A model generated the notes under the pieces. It was not told where the DNA came from and searched no databases. It saw nothing but the letters and a program-made list of their open reading frames with translations. This document shows positions 48,977-59,754 of a stretch of DNA of 64,000 nt, piece after piece. Numbering within the stretch: the stretch's first letter is position 1; every line of letters begins with the position of its first letter. The DNA is taken from NCBI RefSeq assembly GCF_900103285.1, contig NZ_FNGS01000003.1, positions 124,001-188,000 on the forward strand. The letters run 5' to 3'. This DNA comes from Siphonobacter aquaeclarae (GTDB taxonomy: Bacteria > Bacteroidota > Bacteroidia > Cytophagales > Spirosomataceae). A program made the translations under genes and the position numbers.

Positions 48977-49007
48977 CAAAAGTAGTACCTATTTTAATGG
49001 AAATCAA
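48977..49007 (-). promoter_or_regulatory. Promoter of the small lipoprotein gene
   Basis: Minus strand: -33 TTG (49007-49005), 20-base spacer, -7 TACTTTTG (48984-48977). Confidence 0.7.
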
Positions 49008-49036
49008 TAACTTATCCGCATAGCCCCTGAAGGGGA

Positions 49037-49068
49037 GTAAACGGGCGGCCCGTGAGCCGCCCGTTTAC
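49037..49068 (-). terminator. Hairpin after the decarboxylase gene
   Basis: 13-bp perfect stem GTAAACGGGCGGC / GCCGCCCGTTTAC with a six-base loop, six bases past the stop at 49074. Weak T tract. Confidence 0.6.
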
Positions 49069-49073
49069 CCGTG

Positions 49074-50543
49074 TTATTGTTCAACCAGCTCGTGCTGCTC
49101 TTCACCTGGCTCTTCGCCGGCTGCAGGTTCCCCTTCGTGCGGTTTCAGGGGATAGCCGAGGATCTGAAGCATGGATTCATGCGTCTGCTGCGGCGCAAAC
49201 AGCCGCGTAACGATGTTTCCGTCCTCATCGCGGTCGACGATCACGTGCTTCGGCGCCGGAATGAGGCAGTGCTGAATGCCGCCGTATCCGCCCAGGGACT
49301 CCTGATAAGCGCCGGTGTGGAAGAATCCGATGTACTGGTCTTCCTGGTCAATGTCAAAGCTCGGCACGTATAAGTCTTCCGAGTGCGCTTCGGTATTGTA
49401 GAAATCCTGTGAGTCGCAGGTAAGGCCGCCGAGGTTGACCTTTTCATACGGCCGCTCCCAGTTATTAACCGGCAGCATGATGTATTTCTGACCGATTCCC
49501 CAGGAGTCCGGCAGTTGCGTAATGAAACTGCCATCGATCATGTACCATAGCTCGCGGTCGTTCTGCTGCTTTTTGTCTACTACCTTGTAAACAACTGCGC
49601 CGCTTTCTCCTACCGTATAGCTGCCGAATTCCGTAAAGATATTCGGAACCGGTACGTTGTTCTTGTTACAGATCCACTGGATATTTTCGATGATTTCATC
49701 TACCATCGCCTGGTAATCGTACTTGAAAAACACCGACGTCTGAATCGGCAGGCCGCCGCCGATATCGATCGAATCCAGGTCAGGACATACCTTTTTGATT
49801 TCGCAGTACTTGAACATGAACCGGGTCAGCTCCGACCAGTAGTAGGCGTTGTCCTTGATGCCCGAATTGATGAAAAAGTGAAGCATTTTCAGCTTCAGCT
49901 TCGGATTGGGCTCGATCTTGTTCTTGTACAAATCCATGATATCCGAATACCGGATACCCAGACGGGAGGTATAGAAAGCAAAATTCGGCTCCTCGTCCGT
50001 AGCGATACGAATCCCGAGATTGACCGTTTCCGCGTGCGTATTCTGAATGTAATAGTCGATTTCCTTGAGGTTATCGAGAATAGGCACGCAGTTGAACCCG
50101 TCGTTGATCAGGTTTGTAATGTATTTCTGGTATTGCGGAAGCTTGTATCCGTTACAAAGAATATAGGTGTTCTTTGACAGCTTTTGCTGACGGTACAATT
50201 CCCGGATAATGGCAATGTCGTAAGCGGAAGAAGTCTCCAGGTGACAGTTATTGCTCAGTACTTCTTCCAGCACAAACTGAAAGTGAGACGACTTGGTACA
50301 ATAACAATACGTGTACGCACCCTTGTAATTGAACTTTTTCATCGCGTTCCGGAACAGGACGCGGGCATGTTCAATATGCTCTTCGATTTTCGGCAGGTAC
50401 GTAAGCTTGAGCGGAGTGCCATACTGACGGATGATGTCCATCAGGGGGACGTTGTTGAAGAGCAGCGTGTTTTGCTCGTCAATACCGAATTCCCGGGTAG
50501 GGAACTCGAAGGTCTGCTCAATGAGATCAATGTAATTTTTCAT
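49074..50543 (-). CDS. PLP-dependent arginine decarboxylase (fold type III)
   Basis: A cytoplasmic decarboxylase of 489 residues of the alanine-racemase-like fold, closest to the arginine decarboxylases of Bacteroidota. It would make agmatine for polyamine synthesis. Visible sites: the PLP lysine in YTYCYCTKSSHF, SRLGIR, the glycine-rich IDIGGGLPIQ, TEFGSYTVG, the catalytic-cysteine motif GLTCDSQDFY, and GAYQESLGGYGG. The C-terminus is an acidic Glu/Pro tail (GEPAAGEEPGEEQ), probably disordered. Ornithine or diaminopimelate specificity cannot be excluded. No agmatinase is adjacent. Confidence 0.85.
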   Translation of the reverse strand: MKNYIDLIEQTFEFPTREFGIDEQNTLLFNNVPLMDIIRQYGTPLKLTYLPKIEEHIEHARVLFRNAMKKFNYKGAYTYCYCTKSSHFQFVLEEVLSNNCHLETSSAYDIAIIRELYRQQKLSKNTYILCNGYKLPQYQKYITNLINDGFNCVPILDNLKEIDYYIQNTHAETVNLGIRIATDEEPNFAFYTSRLGIRYSDIMDLYKNKIEPNPKLKLKMLHFFINSGIKDNAYYWSELTRFMFKYCEIKKVCPDLDSIDIGGGLPIQTSVFFKYDYQAMVDEIIENIQWICNKNNVPVPNIFTEFGSYTVGESGAVVYKVVDKKQQNDRELWYMIDGSFITQLPDSWGIGQKYIMLPVNNWERPYEKVNLGGLTCDSQDFYNTEAHSEDLYVPSFDIDQEDQYIGFFHTGAYQESLGGYGGIQHCLIPAPKHVIVDRDEDGNIVTRLFAPQQTHESMLQILGYPLKPHEGEPAAGEEPGEEQHELVEQ

Positions 50544-50827
50544 CCTTTGGGACGGAGGAACATAAAAAGGTTATTTTGTTTGCGTTCGTCCCCGGGTACT
50601 TCCCGGGAGGCCGGCCCCTTCCGTAGGACCGTCCGAAAAACGGGCGTGCGAAATTGCACGGAAATTACAACCTTTGCAACCGAAAAACGGATGCAATAAT
50701 TGCAGGCCCGTTCATTTTTTTTCATTGAAGCTCAGATAATTGCCCGTCGCTTCCGGGAGAGGGTCCGCAAAGCAGCGGAATAGTCCCTTTTCTTGGAAAT
50801 ATTAAATTTTTAAATCACTGATTTTGA

Positions 50828-52216
50828 ATGAGTTCACCTGACGTCACTACGCCGCAGCGTATTCACTTCATCGCCATCGGCGGAGCTGCTATGCACAATC
50901 TGGCCCTGGTTCTTCACCAAAAAGGCCATGCCGTGACCGGTTCCGATGATGAAATCTACGAACCGTCCCGCTCCCGGCTTGCGCAGGCGGGACTGCTTCC
51001 GGCCGAAATGGGCTGGTTTCCGGAGAAAATTACCGGCGATCTCGACGCCGTCATCCTCGGGATGCACGCCCGGGCCGATAACCCCGAACTGAAAAAAGCG
51101 CAGGAGCTGGGTATTCCGGTCTATTCCTACCCGGAGTTTGTGTACCGGCAGAGCCGGAACAAGCAGCGCGTGGTGATTGCTGGCAGTCATGGCAAAACCA
51201 CGACTACCGCGATCATCCTCCATGTGCTGAAGCATTTCGACCGGAAATTCGACTACCTCGTCGGCGCACGCGTTGCCGGGTTCGATACCATGGTCAAATT
51301 GTCGGATGACGCGCCGGTGATTGTCATCGAAGGCGACGAGTATTTCTCTTCGCCGATCGATCGTCAACCCAAATTCCTGCACTACCATCCGCATATTACC
51401 CTGATTTCGGGCATTGCCTGGGATCACATCAATGTCTACCCGGAGTTTGAAGAATACGTACGTCAGTTTGAACTGCTGGCCGAAGATTCCCCGAAGGGCG
51501 GCGCGCTGATCTACGACGAAACCGACGACGTTGTTTCTGTTATTTGCAAGAAGGAACGCGTTGATGTTCAGCCCATTGGGTATGGTGAGCACCCGCATGT
51601 GATCCGGGACGGAAAGACCTACCTCGTCAAGCCTGACGGCGGCGAAGTATCCCTCCAGATCTTCGGCGGTCACAACATGAAAAACCTGAACGGCGCCAAG
51701 GCAGTACTCGAAAAGCTCGGCGTCGAGGACTTCATGTTTTATGAAGCTATTCAGTCGTTTACCGGCGCAGCCAACCGCCTGGAGCGTGTCGGAGAAAACA
51801 GCGGTACGGTGATTTTCCGGGATTTTGCCCACGCGCCGTCGAAGCTCGAAGCTACGTCTGACGCCGTGAAGAGCCAGTTTCCAGACCGCCGGCTGATCGC
51901 CTGCGTGGAGCTTCATACCTTCAGCAGCCTCAACAAGTATTTTCTGCCCCAGTACAAAGGGACCTTCAACACGCCCGATGTAGCGGCGGTGTACTATAGC
52001 CCGCATACCATCGAGCACAAGAAACTGACGCCGATTTCGCCGGAAGATATCGTCTCCGCATTCGGAAATCCGGACCTGAAGGTATTTACCGATAACCAGT
52101 CGCTCAAGCAATTCCTGCTGGCGCAGGACTGGCACAATGCCAACCTGCTCCTGATGTCGTCCGGTACTTTTGACGGCCTGAATGTGCCGGAACTGGTGAA
52201 GGAAATTCTGAACTGA
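50828..52216 (+). CDS. mpl: UDP-N-acetylmuramate:L-alanyl-gamma-D-glutamyl-meso-DAP ligase
   Basis: A cytoplasmic Mur-ligase family enzyme of 462 residues that reattaches recycled murein tripeptide to UDP-MurNAc. The N-terminal Rossmann domain has IHFIAIGGAAMHNLALVL (Mpl rather than MurC pattern), the ATP site VVIAGSHGKTTTTAI, VIEGDEYFSS, SGIAWDHINVY and the late FRDFAHAPSKLEATSDAV. It indicates peptidoglycan recycling. It is followed 54 bases later by a small secreted-protein gene. Confidence 0.94.
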   Translation: MSSPDVTTPQRIHFIAIGGAAMHNLALVLHQKGHAVTGSDDEIYEPSRSRLAQAGLLPAEMGWFPEKITGDLDAVILGMHARADNPELKKAQELGIPVYSYPEFVYRQSRNKQRVVIAGSHGKTTTTAIILHVLKHFDRKFDYLVGARVAGFDTMVKLSDDAPVIVIEGDEYFSSPIDRQPKFLHYHPHITLISGIAWDHINVYPEFEEYVRQFELLAEDSPKGGALIYDETDDVVSVICKKERVDVQPIGYGEHPHVIRDGKTYLVKPDGGEVSLQIFGGHNMKNLNGAKAVLEKLGVEDFMFYEAIQSFTGAANRLERVGENSGTVIFRDFAHAPSKLEATSDAVKSQFPDRRLIACVELHTFSSLNKYFLPQYKGTFNTPDVAAVYYSPHTIEHKKLTPISPEDIVSAFGNPDLKVFTDNQSLKQFLLAQDWHNANLLLMSSGTFDGLNVPELVKEILN

Positions 52217-52270
52217 CAGAAATACCCATTCGTTCTCACCAAGCGGATGCTGACCCAGTATCCGCTTTTT

Positions 52271-52726
52271 ATGTCGCTGGATATGAGAATGTTATCAATT
52301 GTTTCCGTACTTTTGTGCCTCCTTTTCCAAACGAAGGTACACGCCGCCAAACCCGGGCAGGGTATCCGCGGCCAGGTTGTCTGGAAAGCGGGCAATCAGA
52401 TGCCGTCGCCTGACCGGCCTCCGTCGCAGGCAAAAGGCGTCAGACGGGAAGTGTGGATATACGAACTCACCCGGCAGGATCAGGTGACGAGCGACGAAGG
52501 GTTTTACGGACACTTCCGAACCAAACGGATCCGGAAAGTCGTTACCGACTCCCGCGGCCGGTTTTCGGCGGCGCTCCCACCCGGCCGGTATTCGGTGTTT
52601 ACGAAAGAACCGAAAGGCCTATGGGCGAATATCACCGACGGCGACTCAAATCTGTATCCGGTGACGGTGGAGAAAGGAAAATGGACAGAGATCCGTTTTG
52701 AAATCAATTACGCGGCGGCATTCTGA
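52271..52726 (+). CDS. Small secreted carboxypeptidase-regulatory-like protein
   Basis: A protein of about 151 residues with a signal peptide (MLSIVSVLLCLLFQTKVHA) and one beta-sandwich domain. The pattern GIRGQVVWKAGNQMP ... VVTDSRGRFSAALPPGRYSVFTKEP ... GLWANITDGD resembles the transthyretin-like fold common in Bacteroidota exported proteins. No T9SS tail is present. Starts at 52247, 52283 and 52289 are also possible; the last two put the signal sequence closest to the N-terminus. It lies 16 bases before rimO and may share its transcript. Confidence 0.75.
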   Translation: MSLDMRMLSIVSVLLCLLFQTKVHAAKPGQGIRGQVVWKAGNQMPSPDRPPSQAKGVRREVWIYELTRQDQVTSDEGFYGHFRTKRIRKVVTDSRGRFSAALPPGRYSVFTKEPKGLWANITDGDSNLYPVTVEKGKWTEIRFEINYAAAF

Positions 52727-52742
52727 CCGGCGAAACTGAGCA

Positions 52743-54050
<1,308 letters not shown>

Positions 54051-54061
54051 ACTACCCTTCC

Positions 54062-54122
54062 GTGTATTCTGTGGTTTCTGTGAGAAATATCTTTTTGTTC
54101 TCACAGAAACCACAGAATACAC
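54062..54122. repeat. Dispersed hairpin element, copy 2
   Basis: 25-bp perfect inverted repeat (arm GTGTATTCTGTGGTTTCTGT, then GAGAA) with an 11-base loop, 11 bases past rimO. It is the same element as 41345-41408, with compensatory C-to-G and G-to-C changes at one pair. Confidence 0.85.
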
Positions 54123-54289
54123 AGAAAAAGAGGGAGTAGTTGTTTCTTCCGCCTGCAATCGGCAACCGAATAAAGCTGATTCGTCCCTTTCCTTTTCCTT
54201 ACTTCTTCCGGTTTTGAACTAAGCGCTCCGCATTGCGGTTTGTTTGCTTGCCCCAATTCGCGAACTTCGGGCACCCAAATTCCGGTATT

Positions 54290-55828
54290 ATGCAGGTTAG
54301 CTGTATCCCATTGGCCGCCACCCGGCAGTTTTCTTCTCTGTTTCTGAATTTTATTTCCGGCGATGAAACGCTGAAACCTTTTTACGGAGAATTTCCGAAC
54401 CTGGATGGATTCCGCCGGCAGCTGGAAATCAAGCAACTCGATCCCGAAAGACGCCGGACGTTGGTGTCAGTTCTTGAAAAACAATATGCCGGGCTGGAAA
54501 ATCAGCCGGATATCCGTTCCCTGCTCGACGAAAAGACGTTTACCGTTACCACCGGTCACCAGCTCAATCTCTTCACGGGGCCGTTATACGTGATTTTCAA
54601 GCTGGTATCAACCATCAACCTAGCCAAACGCCTCAGCCGGGAGTTTCCGGAACACCGGTTTGTACCGGTATACTGGATGGCTACGGAAGACCACGATTTC
54701 GACGAAATCAACCATTTCCGTCTTTCCGGAAAGACCTATACCTGGAATACATCGCAGACGGGCGCCGTCGGCCGGATGGACCCTTCCGGCTTAAAGGCGT
54801 TGTTTGAGGAAATTCCGGAACGCCTTCCCCTCTTCGAAAAGGCCTATTCCGAACAAAAGACACTGGCGGACGCGGTTCGGTTTTACATGCACGAACTGTT
54901 CGGCGCTGAAGGCCTGATTTGCCTCGATGCCGACGACCGCGACCTGAAAGCGTCTTTCCGAAGTGTCATCGAAGACGATATCCGTCACCATACCGCGCAG
55001 CGCCTCGTCGCCGAATGCGGCCTCGACGCCCTCGGCTACAAGCAGCAGGTCACCCCGCGCGATATCAATTTCTTTTACCTGAAAGACGGCCTCCGTGAAC
55101 GGCTCATTCCCGCAGACGGAGGCGTACAGGTAAACGATACGAAAATTCATTTTTCAGACGCCGAAGTCCGGGATCTTCTGGAGCAAACGCCGGAAGTATT
55201 CAGTCCCAATGTCATTCTCCGGCCGTTGTACCAGGAAATGATTCTCCCGAACCTGGCCTATCTCGGCGGGCCGGGTGAATTGGCTTACTGGCTGCAATTG
55301 AAGCCGGTTTTTGATCACTATGGCGTGCCATACCCGGTATTGATGCCGCGGAACTTTGCGATGGTACTCTCGGCTGCGACACGCCGGCGTATCAGTAACC
55401 TGGATCTGTCTGCGGAAGAACTCTTTCAGGACGAGACACATCTGCGCCGGAAATACGTTGAAAAACATGCTGAGTATTCCCTCGATATCCACCCGGAACT
55501 CGGGCAAATCCTGAAATCGCTGGAAGGTATCCGGGAAAAGGCAGCACGGATCAACCCGACGCTCGACGGCCATATCAAAGCCGAAGAGCAGAAAGTAAAA
55601 AACTGGGCGGAAAGGCTGGAGCGCAGGCTGTTTGCCTCCGAATCGCAGAATCAGGAAACGGCCATCCGGCAGTTGAGCGAGTTGAAAGCCTATCTGTTTC
55701 CCGGGGGCGGTCTTCAGGAGCGGACGGATAACTTCCTCAATTTCTCCCTGGCAGACCCGGCATTCATCCCGAAACTACTTGAAACCTTTGACCCCTTCCG
55801 CTACGAATTTTACCTGCTGGAAGTATAG
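54290..55828 (+). CDS. bshC: Bacillithiol biosynthesis cysteine-adding enzyme
   Basis: A cytoplasmic enzyme of 512 residues that adds cysteine to glucosaminyl-malate, the last step of bacillithiol synthesis. Family motifs include VTTGHQLNLFTGPLYVIFKLVSTINLAKRL, YWMATEDHDFDEINHF, GPGELAYWLQL and PVLMPRNF, with a long coiled-coil segment in the C-terminal part (about 390-470). The ATG at 54290 starts the conserved N-terminus; an earlier ATG at 54233 is less likely. bshA and bshB are not in the window. Confidence 0.94.
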   Translation: MQVSCIPLAATRQFSSLFLNFISGDETLKPFYGEFPNLDGFRRQLEIKQLDPERRRTLVSVLEKQYAGLENQPDIRSLLDEKTFTVTTGHQLNLFTGPLYVIFKLVSTINLAKRLSREFPEHRFVPVYWMATEDHDFDEINHFRLSGKTYTWNTSQTGAVGRMDPSGLKALFEEIPERLPLFEKAYSEQKTLADAVRFYMHELFGAEGLICLDADDRDLKASFRSVIEDDIRHHTAQRLVAECGLDALGYKQQVTPRDINFFYLKDGLRERLIPADGGVQVNDTKIHFSDAEVRDLLEQTPEVFSPNVILRPLYQEMILPNLAYLGGPGELAYWLQLKPVFDHYGVPYPVLMPRNFAMVLSAATRRRISNLDLSAEELFQDETHLRRKYVEKHAEYSLDIHPELGQILKSLEGIREKAARINPTLDGHIKAEEQKVKNWAERLERRLFASESQNQETAIRQLSELKAYLFPGGGLQERTDNFLNFSLADPAFIPKLLETFDPFRYEFYLLEV

Positions 55829-55863
55829 AAAAAGCCCCGGAATTCGAAATTCCGGGGCTTTTT
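55829..55863. terminator. Bidirectional terminator
   Basis: 16-bp perfect stem (AAAAAGCCCCGGAATT and its complement) with loop CGA, between bshC and the convergent lipase gene. A and T runs flank it on both strands. Confidence 0.9.
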
Positions 55864-56952
55864 TCAATCAGGATAATAACGTTTCGACAGGTAATAGTAC
55901 GGCTCCAGGAAATGGTGGGTAAATACCCCTTTGGAACTGTCGGGATAGAGAGCAGGATACTTGTCGTCGGGCGCCAGAATAACCGGTACCCCCGCCCGTG
56001 TATAGTTGTGTACTTCGACGTATTTCGGCTGAACAAGGTCAGGCTTGAACTTGCGTATCTGGCTGTATACCACCTTGCCGAGGTATTTCCGGAAACGCCG
56101 TTCAGACTTGCGGGTGGAGCGGTTCAGGTGGTTGTATACCCGGTTTCCGTAAAGTCTGACGAGGAACTTCTGCTTTTTGAGGACCAATTTGATGTCCTTG
56201 AACGGGTTGACGTCGTTAAAATCGGACAGGGTTTGCAGCGAAAACGCCGTTTCCGGTACCCAGTCCTGCGAGTTGAGCACGGTAAAGCTCCAGCCACCGC
56301 GTGTCAGAAACTCATACTCATAGGCATAATAGAGGTTACCCGGTTTCGGCGCGGCGCTGCAATAGGTTTTGAAGCGGAGGTCTTTCGGCAGCTCTCCTTT
56401 TTCCATCAGGTCGGCCAGGTAGGAACGCGTCAGGAACGCCAGCGCGCCGCCCTGGCTATGGCCCATGAGGAGAAACTCCCGGACACCTGCGGCATATTGC
56501 TCCCGTATTTTCGGAATGAGCGTGACGGAAAGATCGGCGAGGCCCACGGTCCATCCGACATGTACCGCCGCTTTCGGGTTTTTCGACAGCTGATACCGGA
56601 ACGTGCGCTGTTTATCGAGCTGCAGTTCGCCGGAGGCCGGAATCATGGCGGCGTAGAAGTTTTCGAGCCAGCTGGGGAGGTCGCTCGTCGTTCCGCGGAT
56701 GGAGATAATACCGACGCCATCGTTCCGTTTCCACAGTTCCCAGCGGTTTTTCAGCTCGGATTCCGGGCTGCGGTAGAGGCGCTTGCTGCGGGCCGGTGCC
56801 GGAATAAGGTCTGATTTTACCGTGTCGATTTGCTGAAGGAATATTTCGAGCAATTCCCGGTATTCCTTGCCGTCAAAGCCGGGGCGAAGTTGCTGGGCCG
56901 ACAGACCCCCCACGGAGCAGAGTATGCATAACAGAGTCAAAAAGCGGGTCAT
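55864..56952 (-). CDS. Secreted lipase, class 3 family
   Basis: An alpha/beta-hydrolase of 362 residues with a signal peptide (MTRFLTLLCILCSVGGLSAQ) from the ATG at 56952. The catalytic serine motif is MGHSQGGALAFL; an upstream IISIRGTTSD segment fits the class 3 lipase oxyanion region. Later Asp/His residues in the C-terminal part should complete the triad but were not assigned. Several basic stretches (RSTRKSERRFRKYL) are unusual. The substrate is unknown. It is divergent from the cystathionine synthase/lyase gene. Confidence 0.85.
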   Translation of the reverse strand: MTRFLTLLCILCSVGGLSAQQLRPGFDGKEYRELLEIFLQQIDTVKSDLIPAPARSKRLYRSPESELKNRWELWKRNDGVGIISIRGTTSDLPSWLENFYAAMIPASGELQLDKQRTFRYQLSKNPKAAVHVGWTVGLADLSVTLIPKIREQYAAGVREFLLMGHSQGGALAFLTRSYLADLMEKGELPKDLRFKTYCSAAPKPGNLYYAYEYEFLTRGGWSFTVLNSQDWVPETAFSLQTLSDFNDVNPFKDIKLVLKKQKFLVRLYGNRVYNHLNRSTRKSERRFRKYLGKVVYSQIRKFKPDLVQPKYVEVHNYTRAGVPVILAPDDKYPALYPDSSKGVFTHHFLEPYYYLSKRYYPD

Positions 56953-57086
56953 AAGGGCGGTTGGGGGCTGAAGGAGGTCATTTTTCCGGAGAATCCCGGG
57001 GAAGAATGCCGTCCAATGATGAGAGATAGCGAACTTCGGCAAAAATCAATCAAGAAAGCAAACTCCTGCCTATAATTCCTTTGCGT

Positions 57087-58226
57087 ATGCGTTTTGCCAC
57101 AAAAGCCATCCATGCCGGTGTTGAACCCGACCCTACGACCGGGGCCATCATGACACCTATCTACCAGACGTCGACCTACGTTCAGGAGGCGCCGGGCGTA
57201 CACAAGGGGTATGAATATTCCCGCACGCATAATCCGACCCGCACGGCGCTCCAGAATGCGCTCGCAGCGCTGGAAAACGCCACGCATGGCATTTGCTACG
57301 CCTCAGGCCTGGCGGCTACCGACGCCCTGCTGAAGCTTTTCAAACCCGGGGATGAAATCGTCGCAACCAATGATCTCTACGGAGGTACCTACCGGATTTT
57401 TACGAAGGTCTTTGAAGGGTTCGGATTGACCTTCCGCTTCGTGGATATGAGCGATCCGGAGACGGTAGCTTCCGCGCTGACGGACAAAACACGCATGCTC
57501 TGGCTCGAAACGCCGACCAATCCCCTGCTCCGCCTCATTGATATCGAAGCGCTGACGACCCTCGCCAAAAGCCGGGGAATCCTGACCGTGGTAGACAATA
57601 CGTTCGCGTCTCCCTACCTGCAGAATCCGCTCGATCTGGGCGCTGATATGGTCATGCACTCCGTCACGAAGTACCTGGGCGGGCATTCGGATACGGTAAT
57701 GGGTGCGCTCATGCTCAACGACGACGATCTCGCCGCGCGCCTGCGGTTTATTCAGAATGCCTGTGGCGCAGTACCCGGCCCGCAGGACTGCTTCCTCGTG
57801 CTGAGAGGGCTGAAAACCCTGCCCGTCCGCATGCGCCAGCACTGCGAAAATGCCCGGAAGGTAGCCGCCTGGCTTCAGGCGCATCCGAAAGTGGGAAAAG
57901 TCTATTATCCGGGGCTGAAAAGCCACCCCGGCCATGCGCTGGCGGCGAAGCAGATGCGGGATTTCGGCGGAATGGTGTCGTTTGAGCTGAAAGGCGACGA
58001 TTATGCGGAAGCCGTACGGGTAATGTCGTCCTTCCATGTTTTTTCCCTCGGCGAATCACTGGGTGGCGTCGAATCGCTCTGTACGCATCCCGCGAGCATG
58101 ACGCACGCGAGTATTCCGAAATCCGAACGCGAAAAATCCGGACTGAAGGATACCCTCATCCGCCTGAGCGTTGGAATAGAAGACGTCGAAGACCTGATCG
58201 AAGACCTCGCACAGGCAATCGGCTAA
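57087..58226 (+). CDS. Cystathionine gamma-synthase / gamma-lyase family enzyme
   Basis: A cytoplasmic PLP enzyme of 379 residues of the Cys/Met metabolism family. Signatures are KAIHAG..PDPTTGA, QTSTYVQEAPG, YSRTHNPTR, YASGLAAT, WLETPTNPLLR, VDNTFASPYLQNPLDLGADMVMHSVTKYLGGHSD (PLP lysine in SVTKYLGGH) and SLGGVESL.THPASMTHA. Sequence alone does not separate the synthase (methionine) from the lyase (cysteine). The ATG at 57087 follows a TTG two codons upstream. A strong terminator follows. Confidence 0.92.
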   Translation: MRFATKAIHAGVEPDPTTGAIMTPIYQTSTYVQEAPGVHKGYEYSRTHNPTRTALQNALAALENATHGICYASGLAATDALLKLFKPGDEIVATNDLYGGTYRIFTKVFEGFGLTFRFVDMSDPETVASALTDKTRMLWLETPTNPLLRLIDIEALTTLAKSRGILTVVDNTFASPYLQNPLDLGADMVMHSVTKYLGGHSDTVMGALMLNDDDLAARLRFIQNACGAVPGPQDCFLVLRGLKTLPVRMRQHCENARKVAAWLQAHPKVGKVYYPGLKSHPGHALAAKQMRDFGGMVSFELKGDDYAEAVRVMSSFHVFSLGESLGGVESLCTHPASMTHASIPKSEREKSGLKDTLIRLSVGIEDVEDLIEDLAQAIG

Positions 58227-58227
58227 G

Positions 58228-58259
58228 AAAAAAGGGAGGCTCGAAGGCCTCCCTTTTTT
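58228..58259 (+). terminator. Terminator between the cystathionine enzyme and the SusD-like gene
   Basis: 13-bp stem AAAAAAGGGAGGC / GCCTCCCTTTTTT with a short loop, usable in both directions. Confidence 0.85.
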
Positions 58260-58274
58260 TGTAATACCCCGGGA

Positions 58275-59714
58275 TCAGTTTTTATCCCAGAAGAGTTTGG
58301 AAGTGACCTTGTCACTTCCGATAGCATTGGATGCCGCCTGCCAGTTGGCGTTGTTCAGGGTCTGTTCGCCGATCGGATAGGTAAACCGTACGGGAATATC
58401 GGCATAGGTCATACCCGGAGGCGGATTAAATGTCGGAAAATCAAAGCGACGCCATTCGGTCCAGGCCTCGAACCCCCGGTTGTACAGGGCGATATACTTT
58501 TGCGTACCGATGACCTGCCGGAATGTTCCTTTGGCTGTTGCATAGGCCACATCGGGAGTGGCAAGGTAGGCCGAAGCGTCGTCCACAGTACCACCCCAGT
58601 AAGTAATGGAAGCGGTAATTCCCTTGTTGTAGAAAGATTCGGCCGTTCCGCCAACGTTAAAGCCCCGCGCGGCGCCTTCCGCCAGTCCGAAACATACTTC
58701 TGAGTAGTCCATCAGAACACCTTCCAGCGACGGAGTAAAGAAGATATCTCCGACCTGAGAGAAATTGGTATAGTTGCCGCCGGCCGCATAAGCTCCGCCG
58801 ACGTATTTCCCGTTGAGAAGGGTGAAATACGCCTTTCTTCTGGGATCCGCGAGCTGGTTCATGAGATCCACGACGGTATTGGCGGGCACGAAATCGTGTC
58901 GCTGGCTTTGGACGAGATCCAGCCATACCGGGTTGGTATTGGGCATACTGGCCGAATACCGAAGCCGAGTGTTATCCGCATCGGACGAGAAAACACCTGC
59001 CGCCGCTGCTTCCACCATGGATTTGGCCGTTGCCGGATCCACGTCTGACAGGGTGAGCCCGATTTTTAATTTCAGGCTGTTGGCAAACTTCGCCCATTTG
59101 GTCATATCTCCCTGATAAATGAGATCGGCTGAGCCGAAAGACCCCCCATCCGCCTTGATACCTGCAATGGCAGCATCGAGGCGTTTGGCTAAATCCTGGT
59201 AGATCGTCTTGGCGTCATCGTATTTGGGCAGGACATTATCCGGGTTCGTGGCCTCAGAGTAGGGCACATTGCCGTAGGTGTCGACCAGGACCTGATACGT
59301 ATAAATGGTGAGCAATTCGATGACCTGAATCTTGTTGGCTTTCGCTACTACTTCATCAGGTGCAATCGGCTTTTCAGCGGTAACGAGTGCTTTGGCCTCT
59401 TTGAGGTTGTTCAGCACCCGTATGTACAATTGAAACCAGACGGCATCGGGAATTTTGCGGTTCACGATGTTGTAGTTGCTTTCGTCAGTATAGGTGGTTT
59501 CTGTCCATTGCTGTGCAAACAGGCGGAACACGTTTCGGTTGACGCTCGTATTGACCATTTGCTCGAAAAGGTTCGTTTCAGCGGCCGCAAAGACGGTACC
59601 GGAGGGGACTGTTCCGGCGCTGGGATGCTTTTTGTCTGTATTGAGATCCTGAAGATCACGTTCGCAGGAAGCAGCAAGGGCCGCGACGATCAGGAGGGAA
59701 AGTATCTTTTTCAT
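58275..59714 (-). CDS. SusD/RagB-like outer-membrane lipoprotein (SusD-like_2 type)
   Basis: A 479-residue lipoprotein with signal peptide MKKILSLLIVAALAASC and lipobox LAASC (Cys17). The sequence after it (DLQDLNTDKKHP, then FAAAETNLFEQM and FRLFAQQWTETTY) fits the SusD-like_2 branch, whose members bind nutrients at the cell surface and cap the partner SusC barrel. It follows the susC gene by 40 bases in the usual order. The ATG at 59714 is set by the signal peptide. The ligand is unknown; this branch is often not linked to polysaccharides. Confidence 0.9.
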   Translation of the reverse strand: MKKILSLLIVAALAASCERDLQDLNTDKKHPSAGTVPSGTVFAAAETNLFEQMVNTSVNRNVFRLFAQQWTETTYTDESNYNIVNRKIPDAVWFQLYIRVLNNLKEAKALVTAEKPIAPDEVVAKANKIQVIELLTIYTYQVLVDTYGNVPYSEATNPDNVLPKYDDAKTIYQDLAKRLDAAIAGIKADGGSFGSADLIYQGDMTKWAKFANSLKLKIGLTLSDVDPATAKSMVEAAAAGVFSSDADNTRLRYSASMPNTNPVWLDLVQSQRHDFVPANTVVDLMNQLADPRRKAYFTLLNGKYVGGAYAAGGNYTNFSQVGDIFFTPSLEGVLMDYSEVCFGLAEGAARGFNVGGTAESFYNKGITASITYWGGTVDDASAYLATPDVAYATAKGTFRQVIGTQKYIALYNRGFEAWTEWRRFDFPTFNPPPGMTYADIPVRFTYPIGEQTLNNANWQAASNAIGSDKVTSKLFWDKN

Positions 59715-59754
59715 CTTAGTCAGATTTTGTCTTGATAGAAGGGCTGTGAGCTGA

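Noticed and set aside
50834-52135. Long open frame (433 codons) antisense to mpl
   Set aside because: Shadow of mpl; no motif and biased composition.
57000-57086. SAM riboswitch ahead of the cystathionine enzyme
   Set aside because: The space to the divergent gene is too short and no riboswitch core was recognised.
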